Source: a bacterium (GTDB taxonomy: Bacteria > Sumerlaeota > Sumerlaeia > MVZB01). Taken from it: 36,522 nucleotides of DNA. Numbering within the stretch: position 1 is the first letter of the stretch; the number at the start of each line of letters is the position of its first letter. Location of the stretch: positions 1 through 36,522 of the forward strand of contig JAJFUE010000074.1 of assembly GCA_021372575.1 (NCBI GenBank), given 5' to 3'. Positions 31,762 through 36,522 of this stretch are shown piece by piece. Under the pieces are notes generated by a model. That model ran no database searches, was not told the origin of the DNA, and was given only the letters and a program-made list of their open reading frames with translations. Position numbers and translations under genes: made by a program.

Positions 31762-34341
31762 ATGACGCCAGGCAACGATGGAAACGGTTGGATCCAGGCA
31801 AGCGTCGAGGAGCTCGCCGGGTTGATTGTCCAGGCCGAGCCGTCCAACTTGCGGCTGCTGGCCGACATGCACGGCCGCATGGAAAAGATCGAGGAATGGG
31901 CCGCGACGGAAGGGCTGCGCGCAGCCGCCGACGCGATCAAGGCCACGGCAAGGCTGATCGAGGGGATCATCCTCGAGGAAGTTCCCGATGGCCAGGCGGC
32001 GCTCGATGTCGCCGGGCGCGCCGTGACCTCGCTGCAGGCGATCGTGCTGGCCGGCCGCAGCCCCGACGAAGTCACGTTCCCCGCCGAGCTGCTCGGCGCC
32101 AACGAGCCGCCGACCGCCGAGACTCCCGCCGAAAAGCCGCCGATCAAGATCGATGCCCCCGCCGACGACGCGACGATCCTCGCCGATTTTCTTGCCCGCC
32201 AGGACTCGGTCCTCGAAGATATCGAAAAGTGCATCCTCGACATCGAATCGCCCGAGAAATGCGAGCCGGCGGCGGCCGCGCTCAAGCGCCTGCTGCATAC
32301 GCTCAAGGGCGAAGCCGGCATGCTGGGCCTCGCCAACGTCGAAAAGACATGCCACGAATCCGAGGACCTGCTCGGCGGCCCGCTTCCCGATCACGCCGCC
32401 GACACGCTCCTGGCCGTGAAGGATTATCTCGCAAAAACATTCGCGGCCCTGGCCGGCAAAGGCCCGATGCCCGCGCCGATGGGACCGTTGGCGAAACCGG
32501 CCGAACCGGCGCCCGCGCCGGCGCCCGCGATTCCGACCAACAGCATCGAAGGCGACCCGGCCCTGCTCGGCGAGTTCATCACCGAGTCGCGCGAGCACCT
32601 CGAAGCCGCCGACATGCACCTGCTCACGCTCGAGACCGACCCCTCCAACGAGGAGTCGGTCCATTCGGTATTCAGGGCGTTCCACACGATCAAGGGCGTG
32701 GCGGGGCTGCTCGGGCTCAGCCAAATCGGCACGCTCGCCCACGAGGCCGAGAGCCTGCTCGACAAGATCCGCAAGCACGAACTGGCGATCAACAGCCAGG
32801 TCATCGACGTGATCTTCGAGACGACCGACGCGCTCAAGCGGCAGGTCAACGGCGTGCAGGAATCGCTCGAAAGCGGCGCGTCGGCGCCCGCCGACCCGGC
32901 CGTCCCGGCGCTGCTCGACATGATCCGCCGCACCGCGCAGGGCGCCAATGAAGAAAAGATCTCCGTCCCGAAAAACAACACCGTGCCACACCGCCGGCTC
33001 GGCGAGATCCTCATCGAACAGGGCTCGGTCTCGACCGAGGACGTCAACGATGCGCTGCAGAAGCAGAATTCGGATCCCGGCCGGCCCAAGCTCGGCCACG
33101 TGCTCGTCGAGGAGGGCAAGGTCGCGCCGAAGGAGGTCGTCAACGCCCTGCGCGCGCAAAACAGCGTCCAGGTCAAGGAGACGGTCAAGGTCGATGCGGA
33201 CCGGCTCGACCGGCTCGTGGAGATGATCGGCGAGCTCGTCATCGCCGAGTCGATGGTCAGCCAGACCTCCAAGCAGGGCCAGATGGGCGCCGGCTTTCTG
33301 CGGCACTTGAACGAGCTCGACAAGATCACGCGCGAGCTGCAGCAGATGGGCACGTCGCTGCGCATGGTCCCGCTGCGCGCCACGTTCCAGAAGATGGCGC
33401 GCCTCGTGCGCGACCTCTCGAAGAAATCGGGCAAGCAGGTCGAGTTCGTGATGGCCGGCGAGGACACCGAGCTCGACAAGACGGTCGTCGATCGCATCGG
33501 TGACCCGCTCGTGCACATGGTGCGCAACGCCGTCGATCACGGCCTCGAGTCCGACCCGGCCGATCGCGTGCGCGCCGGCAAGAGCGAATGCGGCCGCGTC
33601 GAGTTGCGCGCCTTCCACAAGGGCGGCAACATCTACATCGAAATCGAAGACGACGGCCGCGGCCTGGACCGCGAGGCGATCTTGGCCAAGGGCCGCGAGC
33701 GCGGCCTGATTGCCGAGGGCGAAACGCCGTCCGATCGCGAGATCTACAACCTCATCTTCCAACCCGGTTTTTCGACCGCCAAGAAAATCACGGACGTGTC
33801 CGGCCGCGGCGTCGGCATGGACGTCGTCAAGCGCAACATCGATTCGCTGCGCGGCCAGGTCGAGATCCGCACCGAGATCGGCAAGGGCTCCGTGTTCAGC
33901 ATCCGCCTGCCGCTTACGCTGGCCATCATCGACGGCATGGTCGTGCGCGTCGGATGCGAGCGCTACATCATCCCGACGCTGTCGGTCCTGATTTCGATCC
34001 GGCCGGAACCGGCAATGCTTTCGACGGCCCTCGGCAAGGGGCAGATGCTTTCGCATCAGGGCCGCCAGATCCCGATGTTCCGGCTCGACGAGGTGTTCCG
34101 GGTCAAGGGCGCCGAGCAGGACCCGACGAAGGCGCTGGCCGTGGTCGTCGAGGACGACGGCAAGCAGGTCGTGCTGCTCGTCGATGAACTGCTTGGCCAG
34201 CAGCAGATCGTGATCAAGAGCCTCGGCGAATCGGTGGGCCACGTGCCGGGCGTCTCCGGCGGCGCGATCATGCCCGACGGCAAGGTCGGCCTGATCCTGG
34301 ACGTCGGCGGCGTGATCCGCCTCGCGCAGGCGGGGAAGTAA
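31762..34341 (+). CDS. cheA: Chemotaxis histidine kinase CheA with two Hpt domains and MshEN-like tandem motif
   Basis: This 859-residue kinase feeds CheY-type regulators. An N-terminal helical region (1-90) precedes Hpt 1 (LLHTLKGEAGMLG, His179) and Hpt 2 (AFHTIKGVAGLLG, His308). In the place of the P2 domain lie two motif copies of MshEN style: RLGEILIEQG...DALQKQ (412-435) and KLGHVLVEEG...ALRAQ (443-466). MshEN tandem motifs bind cyclic di-GMP in MshE-type ATPases. The P3 dimer helix (VKETVKVDADRLDRLVEMIGELV), the ATPase with HMVRNAVDHGLE, EDDGRGLD and GRGVGMDVVK, and the CheW-like P5 domain follow. AGG lies 8 bases before the ATG at 31762. It begins a cheA-cheW-mcp unit behind a sigma-28 promoter. 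Confidence 0.95.
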   Translation: MTPGNDGNGWIQASVEELAGLIVQAEPSNLRLLADMHGRMEKIEEWAATEGLRAAADAIKATARLIEGIILEEVPDGQAALDVAGRAVTSLQAIVLAGRSPDEVTFPAELLGANEPPTAETPAEKPPIKIDAPADDATILADFLARQDSVLEDIEKCILDIESPEKCEPAAAALKRLLHTLKGEAGMLGLANVEKTCHESEDLLGGPLPDHAADTLLAVKDYLAKTFAALAGKGPMPAPMGPLAKPAEPAPAPAPAIPTNSIEGDPALLGEFITESREHLEAADMHLLTLETDPSNEESVHSVFRAFHTIKGVAGLLGLSQIGTLAHEAESLLDKIRKHELAINSQVIDVIFETTDALKRQVNGVQESLESGASAPADPAVPALLDMIRRTAQGANEEKISVPKNNTVPHRRLGEILIEQGSVSTEDVNDALQKQNSDPGRPKLGHVLVEEGKVAPKEVVNALRAQNSVQVKETVKVDADRLDRLVEMIGELVIAESMVSQTSKQGQMGAGFLRHLNELDKITRELQQMGTSLRMVPLRATFQKMARLVRDLSKKSGKQVEFVMAGEDTELDKTVVDRIGDPLVHMVRNAVDHGLESDPADRVRAGKSECGRVELRAFHKGGNIYIEIEDDGRGLDREAILAKGRERGLIAEGETPSDREIYNLIFQPGFSTAKKITDVSGRGVGMDVVKRNIDSLRGQVEIRTEIGKGSVFSIRLPLTLAIIDGMVVRVGCERYIIPTLSVLISIRPEPAMLSTALGKGQMLSHQGRQIPMFRLDEVFRVKGAEQDPTKALAVVVEDDGKQVVLLVDELLGQQQIVIKSLGESVGHVPGVSGGAIMPDGKVGLILDVGGVIRLAQAGK

Positions 34342-34374
34342 GTCCTGAGTGCTGAGTCCTGAGTCCTGAGTAAG
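34341..34374. repeat. Reverse CAGGACT heptamer array right after cheA
   Basis: AGTCCTG, AGTGCTG, AGTCCTG, AGTCCTG, AGTAAGG begins on the last base of the cheA stop codon (34339-34341). It is the reverse complement of the CAGGACT class. The 34375-34462 stretch downstream holds nothing recognisable. Confidence 0.85.
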
Positions 34375-34474
34375 GGCCGGGACGCACGGAACAGTTTGAA
34401 CGAATGGCCGAGTCGCAACAGGCGGCTTGGACCGAATCCATATCGGAGAGCCGACTGTCAACGGAGGAAAAACG

Positions 34475-34969
34475 ATGGAGAACGCAGCGCTTCTGAGCAA
34501 GGCCGGCAAGTATCTCACCTTTGAGCTCAAGGGCGAGATCTACGGCCTCGAGATCCTGAAGGTCCAGGAAATCATCGGCATGATGAACGTGACGCGCGTG
34601 CCGAAGACGCCGGAGTTCATCCGCGGCGTCATCAACCTGCGCGGCAAGGTCATCCCGGTCATCGACCTGCGCCTGAAGTTCGGGATGGAATCCAAGGAAG
34701 ACACCGACCGCACGTGCATCATCGTCGTGCAGTTCAAGGGCGCGGCCTCGGTGATGACGATGGGCATCATCGTCGATGAAGTCAAGGAAGTGATCAACAT
34801 CGAGAGCGATCACATCGAGGAGACGCCGGCCTTCGGCGCCGACACCAACACCGACTTCATCCTCGGCGTCGGCAAGGTCGCCCAGAAGGTCGTCATGCTG
34901 CTCGACATGGACCGCGTCCTGTCGCTCGGCGAAGAAGCGATCGTTGAACAGGCGGCCAGCCAGGAATAA
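34475..34969 (+). CDS. cheW: Chemotaxis coupling protein CheW
   Basis: CheW bridges CheA to chemoreceptors in the membrane array. The 164-residue protein is a single CheW domain: YLTFELKGEIYGLEILKVQEIIG, then TRVPKTPEFIRGVINLRGKVIPVIDLRLKFGM, and the beta-strand ending GVGKVAQKVVMLLDMDRVL. The NLRG motif and the IDLR block are the conserved CheA/receptor contact regions. GGAGG lies 8 bases before ATG 34475, which is preferred over an upstream TTG. It stands between cheA and the chemoreceptor gene, giving a signalling operon. Confidence 0.96.
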   Translation: MENAALLSKAGKYLTFELKGEIYGLEILKVQEIIGMMNVTRVPKTPEFIRGVINLRGKVIPVIDLRLKFGMESKEDTDRTCIIVVQFKGAASVMTMGIIVDEVKEVINIESDHIEETPAFGADTNTDFILGVGKVAQKVVMLLDMDRVLSLGEEAIVEQAASQE

Positions 34970-35038
34970 CCCGCGCCGCCGCGCAAAACCGAACTTTGAA
35001 CGCAAACCTTCATTCAACATCGGAAAGGAAAGAGGAAC

Positions 35039-36522
35039 ATGTTTAAGAACATGAAACTGGGAAGCAAGATCGGCGCCGGGTTCGGAACGCTGATCGTCAT
35101 CGTCATCATGCTGGGCGGCCTGGCCGTCTTCAACATGAGCCGCGTCAAGGGCATCACGGCCAACCTCGTCGATAAGGCGGTGCCGGAAGTGACCGTCGCC
35201 AACGGCATCGAGCGCAACTTCCTGCAGGCCATCTTCGACCTGCGCGCCTACAACTACACCGAGGAAGAGAAGTACCTCGAAACCGGCCGCAAGAGCCTGG
35301 CCCAGGTCGAGGAAGCCACCAAGCAGGGCCTCACGCTGGCTGAAAAACAGAAAATCGACACGCTGAAAACCAACATCTCCAATGCCGATGCCAAGGTGAA
35401 GGAATACCAGAACCTGCTCAACGAAACCGTCGGCAAAACCAATGCGATCGTCAAAAGCCGGCAGGCATTCAACGATCTGGCGGCAAAGTATTCGGCGGCC
35501 TTCGACGCCTACCTCCAGAGCCAGAACAAGCTTCAGAAGGAGGAATTCAAGGCGGTGCTGGCGGCCAAGGACGCCGCCGGTGATTGGGAAACCAAGCTGG
35601 CCGAACGGGCCTGGAAGAAAGACATCCTGATGCAGATTTCCAGTGAATACACCAGCGTCAGGGTCAACATCTGGAAAGGCCTGGCGTTGCGCGACACCAA
35701 GTATATCGAGAACGCGCAGGTGAGTTTTGCCGAAATCAACAAGAAACTCGACGAGCTCCAGGCCAAGACCCTCCTTGCCGCCGACCTCAAGTGCATCGAG
35801 GACTGGCGCGCCGCGGGCAAGGCCTACGGCGACGAACTGGCGTCCCTGCTGACCAACTTCGCGGCACGCGACGAACTCAACAAGAAACGCGTCGAGTGCG
35901 TCAACGTCGCGCTCCAGATCGCCAAGGACACCGCGACCGCCGGCATGGAAGAAGCCGGCAAGGGCGCGACCCAGGCCTCGGGCTCCCTGACCACGGCGTC
36001 GTCGGTCATGGTGTTCGGCCTGTTGATCGCGACGGTCATCAGCATCCTCATGGCGATCTTCATCACGCGCAGCATCACCGGGCCGATCAATAAAGTCATC
36101 GCGGGCCTCACGCAGGGCGCCGAGCAGATCGCGTCGGCCTCGGGCCAGGTCGCCCAGTCGAGCCAGCAGATGGCCGAGGGCGCCAGCGAACAGGCCTCCA
36201 GCCTCGAGGAAGTCTCTTCGTCGCTTGAGGAAATGGCCTCGATGACGCGCCAGAACACCGACAACGCCAAGCAGGCCGCCTCGCAGGCCGGCGACGCGCG
36301 CGTCGCCGCCGAAAAAGGCAGCGAAGTCATGGAGCGCATGTCCGACGCCATCGACAAGATCAAGGTCTCGTCCGACGAGACGGCCAAGATCCTCAAGACC
36401 ATCGACGAGATCGCGTTCCAGACCAACCTGCTGGCCCTCAACGCCGCGGTCGAGGCCGCGCGCGCCGGCGACGCCGGCAAGGGCTTCGCGGTCGTCGCGG
36501 AAGAAGTCCGCAACCTCGCCAT
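35039..36522 (+). CDS. Methyl-accepting chemotaxis protein (3' end cut by the window)
   Basis: The frame opens at ATG 35039 (AGAGGA just upstream) and runs off the window end, giving at least 494 residues. Transmembrane segment 1 is at about 10-32 ([20 protein letters not shown]). An all-helical periplasmic domain follows to about 315, long enough for a helical bimodular or double four-helix-bundle sensor. Transmembrane segment 2 is at about 321-345 ([20 protein letters not shown]). The HAMP domain is very short or missing: [21 protein letters not shown] leads straight into the methylation helix ([26 protein letters not shown]). The hairpin tip [22 protein letters not shown] is present. The rest of the signalling domain is missing, so receptor class and a pentapeptide tether cannot be judged. 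Confidence 0.93.
   Translation, partial: MFKNMKLGSKIGAGFGTLIVIVIMLGGLAVFNMSRVKGITANLVDKAVPEVTVANGIERNFLQAIFDLRAYNYTEEEKYLETGRKSLAQVEEATKQGLTLAEKQKIDTLKTNISNADAKVKEYQNLLNETVGKTNAIVKSRQAFNDLAAKYSAAFDAYLQSQNKLQKEEFKAVLAAKDAAGDWETKLAERAWKKDILMQISSEYTSVRVNIWKGLALRDTKYIENAQVSFAEINKKLDELQAKTLLAADLKCIEDWRAAGKAYGDELASLLTNFAARDELNKKRVECVNVALQIAKDTATAGMEEAGKGATQASGSLTTASSVMVFGLLIATVISILMAIFITRSITGPINKVIAGLTQGAEQIASASGQVAQSSQQMAEGASEQASSLEEVSSSLEEMASMTRQNTDNAKQAASQAGDARVAAEKGSEVMERMSDAIDKIKVSSDETAKILKTIDEIAFQTNLLALNAAVEAARAGDAGKGFAVVAEEVRNLA

Noticed and set aside
31756-34530. Very long open frame on the minus strand opposite cheA
   Set aside because: It is the GC-rich mirror of cheA, with a His/Asp/Arg-rich low-complexity translation and no domain. 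CheA motifs on the plus strand are unambiguous.

Overview
The window looks like chromosomal DNA from a GC-rich, Gram-negative, flagellated and chemotactic bacterium. It encodes an outer-membrane polysaccharide exporter, a lipoprotein with a clear lipobox, FlhA/FlhF/FlhG and a sigma-28 factor, CheA/CheW/MCP, and pseudopilins of the N-terminal-methylation type. The pseudopilin style and the many short-period intergenic repeats resemble uncultured lineages such as Sumerlaeota, Hydrogenedentota or PVC relatives. That placement is a low-confidence guess, because no rRNA or conserved ribosomal cluster is present.

Layout. 1-1,030: a REP-like hairpin, then folP. 1,196-5,445: a polysaccharide operon (Wza-like export protein, Wzz-like chain-length protein, GT2 and GT4 glycosyltransferases). 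5,541-7,575: aroE, a small membrane protein, and rdgB on the opposite strand. 7,599-9,001: an AT-richer two-gene PIN module with an unusually large partner protein. 9,319-15,767: flhA-flhF-flhG, fliA and a GAF histidine kinase. 16,020-17,430: two paralogous pseudopilins, each followed by a terminator hairpin. 17,482-19,416: ftsH. 19,652-24,583: an ankyrin lipoprotein followed by a run of minus-strand genes (ABC ATPase, DnaC-like ATPase, DUF4288-like protein, ParB-like protein, dual-specificity phosphatase, orphan receiver/DHp protein, SxtJ-like membrane protein). 24,822-30,345: a CtpA-type protease, a fused transporter-like/spermidine-synthase-like protein, and an alpha/beta hydrolase. 30,631-36,522: a response regulator, a textbook sigma-28 promoter with a structured leader or small RNA, cheA, cheW and a chemoreceptor cut by the window end.

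How the genes fit together. FlhA is the export gate, FlhF and FlhG set flagellar placement and number, and FliA is the late-class sigma factor. The near-perfect FliA promoter at 31,387-31,413 then ties the cheA-cheW-mcp block to the flagellar cascade. CheA carries two Hpt domains and a tandem MshEN-like motif, suggesting possible crosstalk with cyclic di-GMP.

The most striking feature no single gene explains is a set of short-period tandem repeats at gene borders. There are hexamers CGATTA/CGAGCA, heptamers CAGGACT, CATCATT/GATGAAA and ATCGTGA, and nonamers near GGGACCCAT. Several run right up to a start codon and occupy the place of a Shine-Dalgarno site (folP, aroE, the GAF kinase, the transporter/synthase fusion). 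Others sit in frame inside flhF and the fusion gene, exactly in predicted linkers. The second strong candidate for something undescribed is the structured RNA between the sigma-28 promoter and cheA.
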